The notes: generated from the letters alone by a model not told the origin. DNA of 34,832 nt from Blautia hansenii (GCF_013304445.1 NZ_JAAITA010000025.1:1-34832), one strand, 5' to 3'. Positions 8,062 through 17,014 are shown, counted from the stretch's first letter. Numbers and translations are program-made.

Positions 8062-9723
8062 ATGGATATGGCGAACGGAAATAGTAATATCCTTACAGCT
8101 GAACAGGAAATGAAACTGCGTCAGCCAATCGAGGATTATGTTGGTAAAATTCAGAAAAAAATTGACAGCCTGAGGGCTGACGGTACGGATAAAATCGTAG
8201 AAATCCAAAACTTAATGGACAGCATTAAAAGAGACCGTACCCTTACAAAAGGAGAAAAGGAAAGCAGGCTTGCAAAATGTAAAACAGAGTTGGAAGCAGC
8301 AAAAGCAGTGGAAGCAAAGCATAAAGACGAAGTTTCTAAACTGATTGCAGATGCTGAAAATTATTTGAAAGAGCATTTTGATAAGGATTATTATCAGGCT
8401 GTAAAAGCCAGCTGTGCGGCAGAAAAAGCAGCAGCCAAAGCTCGCTATCAGAAAAAAGTGGCAGAGCTGGAAAAAGAACATAAAGCAGCTGTGGCAAAGC
8501 TTTCCGATCATCAGGAAATTAAAGACGAAAACTATGTTTATAAAAACAGGCTCTTTGACGCAAAGATGACCATGGAAAAAGAATTCCAGGAAGCAAAAGA
8601 CAGAAGACATGCGGCGTATTCTTATAAGTTTCACTTAATTGATTTGCTGCGTATGTCCAAGTTTACTTTTATAGAAGCGAGAGCACAGAAATGGGAAAAC
8701 TACAAATATACCTTTAACCGCAGAACGTTCCTTTTGCAGAACGGTTTGTATATTGCCATTCTGTTGATATTCGTTGCACTGTGTATTATTACGCCGATTG
8801 TTAAAGGTTCACCACTTTTGACTTACAACAATGTGTTAAATATTCTTCAGCAGGCTTCCCCTCGTATGTTCCTTGCGTTAGGTGTAGCAGCGTTAATCCT
8901 TTTAGCTGGTACAGACCTTTCTATCGGACGTATGGTTGGTATGGGTATGACAGCCGCAACGATTATTATGCATCAGGGTGTGAACACAGGTGGTGTGTTC
9001 GGGCATATTTTTGACTTCACAGGTATGCCGGTTATAGCCAGAGTGATTTTGGCCTTGGTGGTTTGTATTTTGTTATGTACTTTCTTTACAACCATAGCAG
9101 GTTTCTTTACAGCGAAGTTTAAAATGCACCCGTTTATTTCTACCATGGCAAACATGCTGGTAATCTTCGGTCTTGTTACTTATGCAACAAAGGGTGTGTC
9201 CTTCGGTGCTATTGAAGCTACAATTCCAAATATGGTAATTCCGAAAGTAAACGGCTTCCCGACTATTATTCTGTGGGCTGTTGCAGCTATTGCCATTGTG
9301 TGGTTTATCTGGAATAAAACAACGTTTGGTAAAAATCTGTATGCAGTAGGCGGAAACCCGGAAGCTGCATCTGTATCCGGTATTTCCGTATTCGGTGTAA
9401 CAGTAGGCGCTTTCGTTATGGCTGGTGTTCTTTATGGATTTGGTTCCTGGCTGGAATGTATCCGAATGGTTGGTTCCGGTTCTGCAGCTTATGGACAGGG
9501 CTGGGAAATGGACGCTATCGCAGCCTGCGTGGTAGGTGGCGTATCCTTTACGGGTGGTATTGGTAAAATCTCCGGTGTCGTAGTCGGTGTATTTATCTTT
9601 ACAGCGCTTACTTATTCCCTGACAATCCTTGGTATTGACACGAACCTGCAGTTCGTATTCTCAGGTATCATTATCCTTGTAGCCGTTACACTGGACTGTC
9701 TGAAATACGTTCAGAAGAAATAG
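8062..9723 (+). CDS. mglC: Sugar ABC permease with long N-terminal coiled-coil extension
   Basis: A 553-residue MglC/RbsC-class (BPD_transp_2) permease, the membrane channel of the importer. The transport domain runs from about 223 to 553 with the expected hydrophobic segments, starting at LYIAILLIFVALCIITPIV. It includes GTDLSIGRMVG and the late GGVSFTGGIGKISG motif. That part alone is about 330 residues, the usual full length of MglC. The first about 220 residues are extra: hydrophilic, rich in K/E/A, without hydrophobic segments, and heptad-like (for example KKVAELEKEHKAAVAKL at 131-147). This suggests cytoplasmic coiled coils before the first membrane helix. Start ATG 8062 follows AAGGGAG; the extension is in frame from a good ribosome binding site, so it is not an annotation artefact. 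A terminator follows 40 bp after the stop. Confidence 0.92.
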   Translation: MDMANGNSNILTAEQEMKLRQPIEDYVGKIQKKIDSLRADGTDKIVEIQNLMDSIKRDRTLTKGEKESRLAKCKTELEAAKAVEAKHKDEVSKLIADAENYLKEHFDKDYYQAVKASCAAEKAAAKARYQKKVAELEKEHKAAVAKLSDHQEIKDENYVYKNRLFDAKMTMEKEFQEAKDRRHAAYSYKFHLIDLLRMSKFTFIEARAQKWENYKYTFNRRTFLLQNGLYIAILLIFVALCIITPIVKGSPLLTYNNVLNILQQASPRMFLALGVAALILLAGTDLSIGRMVGMGMTAATIIMHQGVNTGGVFGHIFDFTGMPVIARVILALVVCILLCTFFTTIAGFFTAKFKMHPFISTMANMLVIFGLVTYATKGVSFGAIEATIPNMVIPKVNGFPTIILWAVAAIAIVWFIWNKTTFGKNLYAVGGNPEAASVSGISVFGVTVGAFVMAGVLYGFGSWLECIRMVGSGSAAYGQGWEMDAIAACVVGGVSFTGGIGKISGVVVGVFIFTALTYSLTILGIDTNLQFVFSGIIILVAVTLDCLKYVQKK

Positions 9724-9763
9724 GCGGAAGGTTTAAAAAGACATTATTCATAAGAAGATTTTC

Positions 9764-9793
9764 AAAAGAGTCAGATGCGGGTCTGGCTCTTTT
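9764..9793 (+). terminator. Terminator of the mgl-type operon
   Basis: A 12-bp stem (9764-9775 with 9782-9793, one G-T pair) has an A-rich 5' arm and a TTTT-ending 3' arm, so it would work as a stem plus U-run. It separates the transporter operon from the regulatory operon, whose response-regulator gene starts 47 bp later. A TATAAT at 9798-9803 could be that gene's -10, but no matching -35 is visible. Confidence 0.8.
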
Positions 9794-9839
9794 ATGTTAT
9801 AATAATGCAAAAAGATGAGTGAAAATACGGAGAAGGAAA

Positions 9840-11450
9840 ATGGATACATATACAGTACTTTTGGTAGATGATGAAGAAGAAGTCATTCAGGTGATTATGC
9901 GAAAGATTAACTGGGAGGGGTTGGGATTTTCTGTTATCGGATATGCCAATAATGGTGTGAAAGCATTGGAAATGGTGGAAGAATTTCAGCCGGATGTGGT
10001 GATGACGGATATTAAAATGCCCTACATGGACGGCATGGAACTGGCGGGACATATCAAAGCCGATTATCCGGCTACCAAGCTGCTTCTTTTTACCGGGTTT
10101 GATGAATTTGAATATGCCAAAGAAGCCGTCCATCTGGAAGTGGAGGAGTATATTCTGAAACCGGTGAATTCTGTGGAACTGACGAATGTGTTTACCCAGT
10201 TGAAGATAAAGCTGGACCAGGAAATCGGCGAAAAGCGAAATGCAGAATCCTTAAAAAAATATTATATGGATTCTCTGCCGCTTCTGCAGGCGAATTTTTA
10301 TGCAACTTTGCTGGAGGGGCGGATTCGTGAAGAGGAACTGGATCGCTATCTTTCTGATTACCAGATTTCTCTTTCGGGCCCTTTTTTCTGCTGTCTGGTG
10401 ATTCATACTTCATCGTCCCAGATACCGGAAGATATGAATCCGCTGCTTCTGGCGGCTTCCGTGGAAAAGCAGGCCAAGGAATATCTGGGGGAAAAGTGGA
10501 GAGCCAGGTGTTTCTCTTATCTGGGGAAAACCATTTTGATTGCCCAGTTGTCCGGAGAAAATGAAATGTCTGAACTGACGGATGACAGCGACCGTTTTTG
10601 CCGGTACGCACACCGGATTATCGGCGCCAATGTAACTGTGGGAATCGGCCAGGTGTGCGGAAGTATTCTGGAACTGTCCCAGTCTTACAGCAGCGCCAGA
10701 GAAGCCATTTCCTACCGGGTGCTCTACGGAACTTCCAGAGCCATTAATATTCAGGAAATTGCTCCACATGAGAGGAATAACCCGGGTTCCAGCCACGAAG
10801 GGGAACTGTCCCACCTGTTTAAAACCATTCGTCTGAACGAGCCGCCGGAAATCGCCCAGGCAGTCCATGAGTATCTTGGCAGCATTTCCTTTAAGGAAAA
10901 ATCCCTGCAGCAGCACCACCTGGACGTCATGGAACTTCTCAGCGAATTCTGCCGGTTTGCGGCAAACAATGATATTGTACTGGGAGAACTGTCAAAAGAT
11001 ATGGGAAAACTATACGGCAGAGTTCTGGACATGGGACCGGATACGCTGGAAAAGTGGCTGGTAAACATCAGTGTTTCTCTTCACGAAAAACTGTTGAATG
11101 CCCGGACAAAGTCTACCAAATCCTTTGTGGAAAAGGCAAAAGATTATGTGCACAACAATTATGTGAACGAAGAACTTTCTCTGGACCGTATCTGTGAAGT
11201 GCTGGGAGTCTCCAATTCTTATTTTTCTACCATTTTTAAAAAGGAGACAGGGAAGTCCTTTATTGGCTACCTGACGGATTATCGCATGGACAGAGCATCC
11301 CGGCTTTTGTTGGAGACAAACGAAAAGAGTTATATTATAGGGAAGAAAGTGGGATATACGGACCCCAATTATTTCAGTTATGTGTTTAAACGGCGGTTCG
11401 GAGTATCGCCTTCCAAGTACAGAACGGAGTACAGAGAAAGTGAAAAATAA
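9840..11450 (+). CDS. AraC-type response regulator (YesN family)
   Basis: A 536-residue two-component response regulator. The receiver domain occupies about 1-120, with acidic pocket D10/D11, phospho-acceptor D57 (VVMTDIKMP) and the conserved lysine in YILKPVN. A long linker region (about 130-420) is followed by a C-terminal AraC/XylS double helix-turn-helix (LSLDRICEVLGVSNSYFS ... GYTDPNYFSYVFKRRFGVSP). This is the YesN architecture, usually an activator of carbohydrate transport operons. Start ATG 9840 follows GGAGAAGG; an in-frame GTG at 9819 would add seven residues but has no site. The gene overlaps the kinase gene by 11 nt, indicating translational coupling. The likely target is the mgl-type operon just upstream; that is inference from position. 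Confidence 0.92.
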   Translation: MDTYTVLLVDDEEEVIQVIMRKINWEGLGFSVIGYANNGVKALEMVEEFQPDVVMTDIKMPYMDGMELAGHIKADYPATKLLLFTGFDEFEYAKEAVHLEVEEYILKPVNSVELTNVFTQLKIKLDQEIGEKRNAESLKKYYMDSLPLLQANFYATLLEGRIREEELDRYLSDYQISLSGPFFCCLVIHTSSSQIPEDMNPLLLAASVEKQAKEYLGEKWRARCFSYLGKTILIAQLSGENEMSELTDDSDRFCRYAHRIIGANVTVGIGQVCGSILELSQSYSSAREAISYRVLYGTSRAINIQEIAPHERNNPGSSHEGELSHLFKTIRLNEPPEIAQAVHEYLGSISFKEKSLQQHHLDVMELLSEFCRFAANNDIVLGELSKDMGKLYGRVLDMGPDTLEKWLVNISVSLHEKLLNARTKSTKSFVEKAKDYVHNNYVNEELSLDRICEVLGVSNSYFSTIFKKETGKSFIGYLTDYRMDRASRLLLETNEKSYIIGKKVGYTDPNYFSYVFKRRFGVSPSKYRTEYRESEK

Positions 11451-13308
11451 GTATTTCAGACAACTGAAAAAAATGAAGCCAAAGGAAATTCAGACCACCA
11501 TTATGCTGGCTTCTTCCGTGGTGTCGATTTCCATTATGCTGATTCTGGGAGTGGTTCTGTATCTGCGGTTTTCCAATTCTGCCAGGGCGGAAACCATAAA
11601 CAGTACACAGAAGCTGATGGAGCAGACTGGGGAGAACCTGGAAGAATATCTGATGAGCATGCGGCAGATTTCCGATGCGGTTTATTACAACGTGGTAAAG
11701 GAAAATGATTTTGAGAAGAATAAGCAGGATATTCAAAGCGGAATGAATCTTTTGTACGAGGCAAACAAAGAAAAACTCAGAAGTATTGCCATATATAACA
11801 ACTACGGAAGCCTTATGGCGGCGGAACCGGTGGCCTCCCAGAAGGAAGACCCGGACGTAACCAGCCAGGACTGGTATCAGAAGGCCATGGAGGAAATGGA
11901 AAATATGCATTTTTCCACACCTCATATTCAGAATTTGTTCAATGACACAACACACCGTTATTATTGGGTGGTTTCTTTAAGCCGCGTGGTAGAATTGACA
12001 GACCAGGGAGTTCCACAGGCAGGTGTACTTTTGGTAGATATGGATTTTTCCAGTATTTCTCGTATGATGAAGCAGATTAATGAAGTGAACAACGGGCAGT
12101 ATTATTATCTGTGCGACAGCAGCGGTGAAATTGTCTATCACCCCAGGCAGATACAAATCAGCGACGGAATTTACGAAGAAAACAGCAAACGGGCAGCGAC
12201 CTACAAAGACGGCGTTTATGACGAGGCTTTTCAAGGGGAAAACCGGAAAGTGGTGGTAAATACCATCAGTTATACCGGATGGAAACTGGTAGGAGTGATT
12301 CCCTATTCTACGTTTAATCACGGCATGGTAAATCTCCGTTATTTTGCGGTTATGATGATTCTGTTGATGACCATGATGCTGGTGGTGATTAACCGGGTGG
12401 TTTCCCTTAGGATTTCCAGCCCGATTTTGAAACTGAATCAATCGGTGCGGAAGTATGAAGCAGGGGAGAAACCGGAAATTTACATTGGCGGTTCTCAGGA
12501 AATCCGTCATCTGGGGTATTTCATTCAGAAGTCTTATGAACAGATTGATGAACTGATGAAGGAAATTGTCCTGGAACAAAATGAGAGAAGAAAGAGTGAA
12601 TTAGACGCCTTGCAGGGCCAGATTCATCCCCATTTTCTGTACAATACGCTGGAATCCATTACCTGGATGATAGAGGGAGAACGGAACGATGAGGCGGTCT
12701 TTATGATTTCCCAGCTGGCCAGACTGTTTCGTATCAGTCTTTCTAAGGGCAGAACCGTGATTTCCGTAAAAGATGAACTGCAGCATGCGCAGAGCTATAT
12801 GAATATACAGAAGGTCCGGTATAAAAACTCTTTTTCTGTGACCTTTGATGTGGAGGAAGAGTTGTATTCCTATTGTACAGTTAAGCTGATTCTGCAGCCC
12901 ATACTGGAGAATGCTATTAATTATGGCGTGGGCAATATGGAAGACGGCGGAGAAATCCGGATAACCGGAAGGCGTGAAGGAGACTTGATTGTTCTGGCTG
13001 TTTCCGATAACGGGCTTGGTATGTCAGAGGAGGAAGTGGCTCTTGTACTGACGGACAGTAACCGGATTCACAAGCACGGCTCCGGGGTAGGACTGGTGAA
13101 TGTCAACAGCCGTATCCAGATTCTCTTTGGAAAGGAATACGGGCTTGTGGTGGAAAGTGAACCGGATGAGGGAACCCGGGTTTCCATACACATTCCGGCT
13201 GTCCCTTATACAGAAGAAAATCGCAGGATACTGGAGATGGGACATATGATGAGCCGGGAAGAAATCGTAGACAGGAAAGTACAGGGACAAAGCAATGAAA
13301 AAGGATAA
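11440..13308 (+). CDS. Sensor histidine kinase (YesM/LytS type)
   Basis: A 622-residue membrane kinase. Transmembrane helix 1 is near 18-42, the extracellular sensor domain about 43-295 (Cache-like by position), and helix 2 about 296-320. A HAMP-like segment (SPILKLNQSVRKYEAGE) follows. The His_kinase motif QIHPHFLYN gives H398 as probable phospho-acceptor. The ATPase domain shows ILQPILENAINYG, DNGLGM and GSGVGLVNV. The GTG start at 11440 overlaps the end of the regulator gene and follows CGGAG at 11425-11429; ATG 11473 is a possible alternative, removing 11 residues. The last 14 nt overlap the next gene. It should phosphorylate the upstream YesN-type regulator in response to extracellular sugar, possibly through the neighbouring binding-protein-like sensor. 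Confidence 0.9.
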   Translation: MKNKYFRQLKKMKPKEIQTTIMLASSVVSISIMLILGVVLYLRFSNSARAETINSTQKLMEQTGENLEEYLMSMRQISDAVYYNVVKENDFEKNKQDIQSGMNLLYEANKEKLRSIAIYNNYGSLMAAEPVASQKEDPDVTSQDWYQKAMEEMENMHFSTPHIQNLFNDTTHRYYWVVSLSRVVELTDQGVPQAGVLLVDMDFSSISRMMKQINEVNNGQYYYLCDSSGEIVYHPRQIQISDGIYEENSKRAATYKDGVYDEAFQGENRKVVVNTISYTGWKLVGVIPYSTFNHGMVNLRYFAVMMILLMTMMLVVINRVVSLRISSPILKLNQSVRKYEAGEKPEIYIGGSQEIRHLGYFIQKSYEQIDELMKEIVLEQNERRKSELDALQGQIHPHFLYNTLESITWMIEGERNDEAVFMISQLARLFRISLSKGRTVISVKDELQHAQSYMNIQKVRYKNSFSVTFDVEEELYSYCTVKLILQPILENAINYGVGNMEDGGEIRITGRREGDLIVLAVSDNGLGMSEEEVALVLTDSNRIHKHGSGVGLVNVNSRIQILFGKEYGLVVESEPDEGTRVSIHIPAVPYTEENRRILEMGHMMSREEIVDRKVQGQSNEKG

Positions 13309-14269
13309 GAAGATGTTTATTCTGATACAGGCAGTTCTGAGCCTGCTGGTGATTCTGCTGGTGGTTGTCATGCTGCGGGAGCAAAGTGGAAAAGAGCAGT
13401 ATCAGGTGTCTGTGATTGTGGAAAACTCAGACGACAATCAGTGGTCTGCCTTTAAATACGGATTGAAAATGGCAGCAGAGGACAGAGGGGCAGAAATGTT
13501 TATGGTCAGCACAGGGGCGGTGCTCACCCCGGAGGAAGAAAAAAAGCTGATAGAACAGGAAGTGAAAAACGGCGCAGACGCTGTGATTGCAGAGCCCGTT
13601 CCCGGCACAGACCCAGCGAAACTGCTGAAGGAAGTTCAGGGGAAAATTTCGGTTATGCTGGTGGGAGGAGAATTGCCCAAAAGTGAAAAGCGCAGGGGAT
13701 TTCCGGTGGTTCGGGCAGATGATTATGCAATGGGACAGGCTTTGGCAGAAGAACTGTTAAAGGATTACGACGGAAAGCTGAATGGAAAAAGTCTTGGTAT
13801 GATAGGCGGGCGGAGAGACTCACAAAGTATCCGGAACCGGGAGGAAGGATTTACAGAAACCTTAAAGGAAACAGGGGTGGAAGTCCTCTGGTCTGGTATG
13901 AAAAATCCGGAGGAAAATATTAAGGCTTTTCTGGAAAGCCAGCCGGAGGTGGATTTTGTGATTGCGTTTGATGATGACAGTCTGACTGCGGCGGGAGAAT
14001 GTGGAGAAGCCAATAATCTCCACGGGGCTCTTGTGTATGGAATCGGCAATTCCACAGAAGCGGTTTATTATCTGGATGTGGGAACGGCAGAATGTGTGGT
14101 TGTGTCAGATGCCTTTTATGCAGGATACCAAAGTCTGACAGGACTTATGAACGGAATGGAGAATTCCTTCCGCAATTATGAAGAACCACAGATTTCTTAT
14201 ACGGTTATGAGGAGAGAAAATCTGTTTTCCAAAGAGAATCAGGATATTCTGTTTACTATGAGTCAGTAA
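13295..14269 (+). CDS. Membrane-anchored periplasmic-binding-like protein, probable co-sensor
   Basis: A 324-residue type I periplasmic-binding (Peripla_BP_4-like) protein. The N-terminus is KKDKK followed by a hydrophobic helix (about 8-26) with no lipobox cysteine, so it is held by a signal anchor rather than lipid. The binding domain starts near 36 (QVSVIVENSDDNQWSAFKYG) and ends with ISYTVMRRENLFSKE. Its ATG lies inside the last 14 nt of the kinase gene, so the two are translationally coupled. This matches the arrangement of the XylFII-LytS-YesN system of Clostridium beijerinckii, where an anchored binding protein passes sugar occupancy to the kinase. Co-sensor function is therefore inferred. 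It is a poorer match to MglB than the next gene and its ligand is unknown. Confidence 0.8.
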   Translation: MKKDKKMFILIQAVLSLLVILLVVVMLREQSGKEQYQVSVIVENSDDNQWSAFKYGLKMAAEDRGAEMFMVSTGAVLTPEEEKKLIEQEVKNGADAVIAEPVPGTDPAKLLKEVQGKISVMLVGGELPKSEKRRGFPVVRADDYAMGQALAEELLKDYDGKLNGKSLGMIGGRRDSQSIRNREEGFTETLKETGVEVLWSGMKNPEENIKAFLESQPEVDFVIAFDDDSLTAAGECGEANNLHGALVYGIGNSTEAVYYLDVGTAECVVVSDAFYAGYQSLTGLMNGMENSFRNYEEPQISYTVMRRENLFSKENQDILFTMSQ

Positions 14270-14306
14270 AGGACGGGAAAACGGAGAAGAAATGCGGAGG
14301 TAAAGC

Positions 14307-15359
14307 ATGAGAAAGAACAAAAGAAGGGCAGCGGGAATGCTCCTGGCTTTTGCAGCGCTGTTTCTGGGCGGCTGTAAGGAGGGGGAGTCAGAGGCGCCGG
14401 ATAAACTTCATGTGGGAGTTGCTTCTTATAATCAGAGTGATACCTATATGAATGCCCTGATTGGAAGGTTTAAAGAAAATATGAATGAATTGGGCAGCGA
14501 CAGGCTGGAAGTAACCGTAACGGTCCGGGACGCGGCTGGTCTGCAGAAGACGCAGAATGACCAGGTGGAAGAAATGATAGATGAGGGGTGCAATGTACTC
14601 TGTGTAAACCTGGTGGACCGGGCAGACCCGTCGGAGATTATTGATTTGGCCAGAGAAAATGACGTGCCGATTATCTTTTTTAACAGAGAGCCGGTGGCGG
14701 AAGACCTGCACCAGTGGGAACATCTGTATTATGTAGGAGCGGATGCCAGACAGTCCGGCATATTGCAGGGAGAACTGGCGGTTGACCTTATCAAGGAGGA
14801 CGACCGTATTGACAAGAATAAGGATGGAAAAATCCAGTATGTGGTTCTGGAAGGAGAAATGGGACACCAGGATGCAATTATCCGCACAGAAAATGCAGTG
14901 AATACGCTGAAACAGAATGGCGTTGAAGTGGAAAAACTCAGCTGCAAAATCGCAAACTGGAACCGGGCACAGGCACAGAACAGAATGGAGCAGATAATAG
15001 GAGAGTATCAGAACAAAATAGAACTGGTTCTGGCCAACAATGACGACATGGCCCTGGGCGCTGTGGATGCGTATAAGAAGTTGAATTATACATCTTCGGC
15101 CTTGCCTGTGTTTTTTGGAATCGACGGTACGGATGTGGGACTGGAAGCTGTCAAAAAGGGAGAATTGCAGGGCACTGTATATAACGACAAAGAAGGCCAG
15201 GCTGAAGTCATGGCAAAGCTGGCGGCAGCTCTGATTACAGGCCAGAGTATGGAAGAGATTCCCTTTGAAAATGACAGGTATGTGTACCTGCCTTATCACA
15301 AAGTGAGCGATGAGAATATAGAACAATTTTCGGAGAAATCCATGGAACTGTCGCAATAA
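14307..15359 (+). CDS. Galactose/glucose-binding lipoprotein, canonical domain order
   Basis: A 350-residue MglB-like binding lipoprotein. The signal peptide has lipobox LGGC (C23). The order is normal: HVGVASYNQSDTY (35-47) begins lobe 1, CVNLVDRADP (99-108) and VPIIFFNREP (120-129) follow, then the calcium loop DKNKDGKIQ (169-177), then sugar contacts H187, D189, R193 in GHQDAIIRTE. The C-lobe has NNDDMALGA and GIDGTD, and the protein ends in VYLPYHKVSDENI. F16 of E. coli MglB is tyrosine here. Start ATG 14307 follows GCGGAGG. It lies 37 bp after the anchored sensor gene in the regulatory operon with no ATPase or permease of its own. It may feed the upstream transporter or signal to the kinase. 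It is the internal reference that exposes the permutation in the protein at 5084. Confidence 0.9.
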   Translation: MRKNKRRAAGMLLAFAALFLGGCKEGESEAPDKLHVGVASYNQSDTYMNALIGRFKENMNELGSDRLEVTVTVRDAAGLQKTQNDQVEEMIDEGCNVLCVNLVDRADPSEIIDLARENDVPIIFFNREPVAEDLHQWEHLYYVGADARQSGILQGELAVDLIKEDDRIDKNKDGKIQYVVLEGEMGHQDAIIRTENAVNTLKQNGVEVEKLSCKIANWNRAQAQNRMEQIIGEYQNKIELVLANNDDMALGAVDAYKKLNYTSSALPVFFGIDGTDVGLEAVKKGELQGTVYNDKEGQAEVMAKLAAALITGQSMEEIPFENDRYVYLPYHKVSDENIEQFSEKSMELSQ

Positions 15360-15371
15360 GAAGAAAGAACA

Positions 15372-15424
15372 GCCCCATGGCACGGCAATCCTGTATAAAG
15401 ATTCTGATTGCCGTGTCATGGGGC
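15372..15424. terminator. Bidirectional terminator between convergent operons
   Basis: A 19-bp stem (15372-15390 with 15406-15424, one G-T pair) with a 15-nt loop lies 12 bp after the binding-protein stop. It is followed by GCTTTTTA on the plus strand and by a T-rich run on the minus strand, so it can stop both the regulatory operon and the convergent GH43 gene. Confidence 0.88.
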
Positions 15425-15439
15425 GCTTTTTATGAGAGA

Positions 15440-17014
15440 TTATTCCCCCTGGTAAGTAAACCAGTCAAAATCGGCGAAAGCCAGGGAATCTCTGTGGTTG
15501 GCGCTGGCGTACATACCCAGATAAGTACCGGTGAAGCCATTGTTTACATCGGAACTTAAAAGCACACCATCTGCGCAGAGGACCAGAGGAAGCATTTCCT
15601 GTTCCTCATATCCGTAGTAAAAAGAATACGTATCGGTATGTCCCTGTACACTGAGATAAAGGCGGGAGGATTCTTTGATTTCCTGTTCTTTTTTCAGGCT
15701 TCGGATTCCATTTCGGGTTTCCCAAAGCTGCAGGAAAGTCTTTCCCTGTTTTTTACGCATCGTCATAAGATAGTGGAAACGGTCATCCTGTACCAGAGCT
15801 AAGCCCGCCTCCTGAAAATCGGTTTCAGGCGAAAATTCCATAGCAGTTTTGGACAGGAAATTTTTGTGCTGTTGTCTTCTGCCCACAAAAGCAGGGGTAC
15901 AGATTTCTTCCATAACTTCAGGCCTTGTATAGAGCCGCAGAAATCCTTTGCGCTCAGTCAGGGAATACAGTGTCTGCAAGGGGGGATGAATGGTGTTCCA
16001 CTGCATTTGCAGCACAGGGCTTTCAAAGTTATCAGAGGCAGGTAAGGGAGGATAAATGGTTTCCGGGAGTCTGGGGAGTCGTTCCCGTTCATTTACCATA
16101 CCGTTTGCATTGTCAATTCTGGGCCAGCCGTCTTCGTCCCAGACCATGGGAATCATGAAGGTTTCCCGGCCGATGTTGTAGTGTCCGCCTGTGTAGGGGC
16201 GCACAGCCAGCAGAACCATCCACCATTCCCCGTTCTGGGTATCGGTAATGTCCGCATGTCCTGTGACGGCAATGGGGATTTCCAGGGGAAGATGTCTGTG
16301 AGATACGATGGGGTTTCGCGGGCAGATTTCATAATCCCCATCAATGGTACGGCAGCGGGCCATCTGCACACTGTGGTTGATAAAGGTACCGCCTTCTGCA
16401 ACCAGCAGGTAATACCAGCCGTCTTTTTTGTAAATATGGGGCGCTTCAATCCAACGGCTGTAGGTTTTCTTTCCGTCCCAGATAATGCGGCGTTCTCCTT
16501 TAAACTGCAGGGTGACAGGGTCCAGTTCGTTTAAGTAAATGCCATGGTGGCCTTCATAGAGACATTCGCTGCTGATGAAATTTCCCACATACCATACAGA
16601 GCCGTCATCGTCAAAGAACAGGCTGGAATCAATACCGTCAGCTCCCTCTACAAAGACGGGGTCACTCCAGGGGCCGGCTGGATTTTTTGCAGTGATGATA
16701 TAGTTGTCACGGTCTGCCTCTCTGCCTTTGGAAACAAAGGTATTGATGATGTAAAAGGTACCGTTGTGATAACGGATAGAGGGCGCCCAGAGTCCTTCGG
16801 AAGTCTCACAGTTTTTGTAGTCTAACTGGTCGGGGCGGTGGATTCCGTGTCCGATTTGTTCCCAGTGCACCAGGTCTTTGCTGTGGAAAATGGGAAGGCC
16901 CGGAAAGTACACAAAGGAAGAGGTTACCATGTAATAGTCCTCGCCTACCCGGCAGATAGAAGGATCCGGATAAAAGCCGGGCAGCAGGGGATTGGAAAAA
17001 GTTTTTTCTGGCAT
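15440..17014 (-). CDS. GH43 beta-xylosidase / arabinofuranosidase-like
   Basis: A 524-residue glycoside hydrolase family 43 protein, inverting, releasing xylose or arabinose from xylo- or arabino-oligosaccharides. The five-bladed propeller occupies about 1-310, with catalytic base D17 (FYPDPS), pKa modulator D129 (DGIDSSLF) and general acid E190 (RWIEAPHIY). A C-terminal beta-sandwich (about 325-524) is typical of xylosidase subfamilies. No signal peptide is present, so it is cytoplasmic like the GH3 enzyme. Start ATG at 17014 is preceded on the minus strand by AAGGAG. It is transcribed divergently from the deacetylase and converges on the regulatory operon across a shared terminator. Xylosidase is the best guess; arabinofuranosidase activity is common in the same family. 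Confidence 0.9.
   Translation of the reverse strand: MPEKTFSNPLLPGFYPDPSICRVGEDYYMVTSSFVYFPGLPIFHSKDLVHWEQIGHGIHRPDQLDYKNCETSEGLWAPSIRYHNGTFYIINTFVSKGREADRDNYIITAKNPAGPWSDPVFVEGADGIDSSLFFDDDGSVWYVGNFISSECLYEGHHGIYLNELDPVTLQFKGERRIIWDGKKTYSRWIEAPHIYKKDGWYYLLVAEGGTFINHSVQMARCRTIDGDYEICPRNPIVSHRHLPLEIPIAVTGHADITDTQNGEWWMVLLAVRPYTGGHYNIGRETFMIPMVWDEDGWPRIDNANGMVNERERLPRLPETIYPPLPASDNFESPVLQMQWNTIHPPLQTLYSLTERKGFLRLYTRPEVMEEICTPAFVGRRQQHKNFLSKTAMEFSPETDFQEAGLALVQDDRFHYLMTMRKKQGKTFLQLWETRNGIRSLKKEQEIKESSRLYLSVQGHTDTYSFYYGYEEQEMLPLVLCADGVLLSSDVNNGFTGTYLGMYASANHRDSLAFADFDWFTYQGE

Noticed and set aside
14388-15419. Long antisense open frame (343 codons) over the canonical binding-protein gene
   Set aside because: It lies entirely opposite a well-supported gene, has Phe/His/Ile-rich shadow composition and no family motif.
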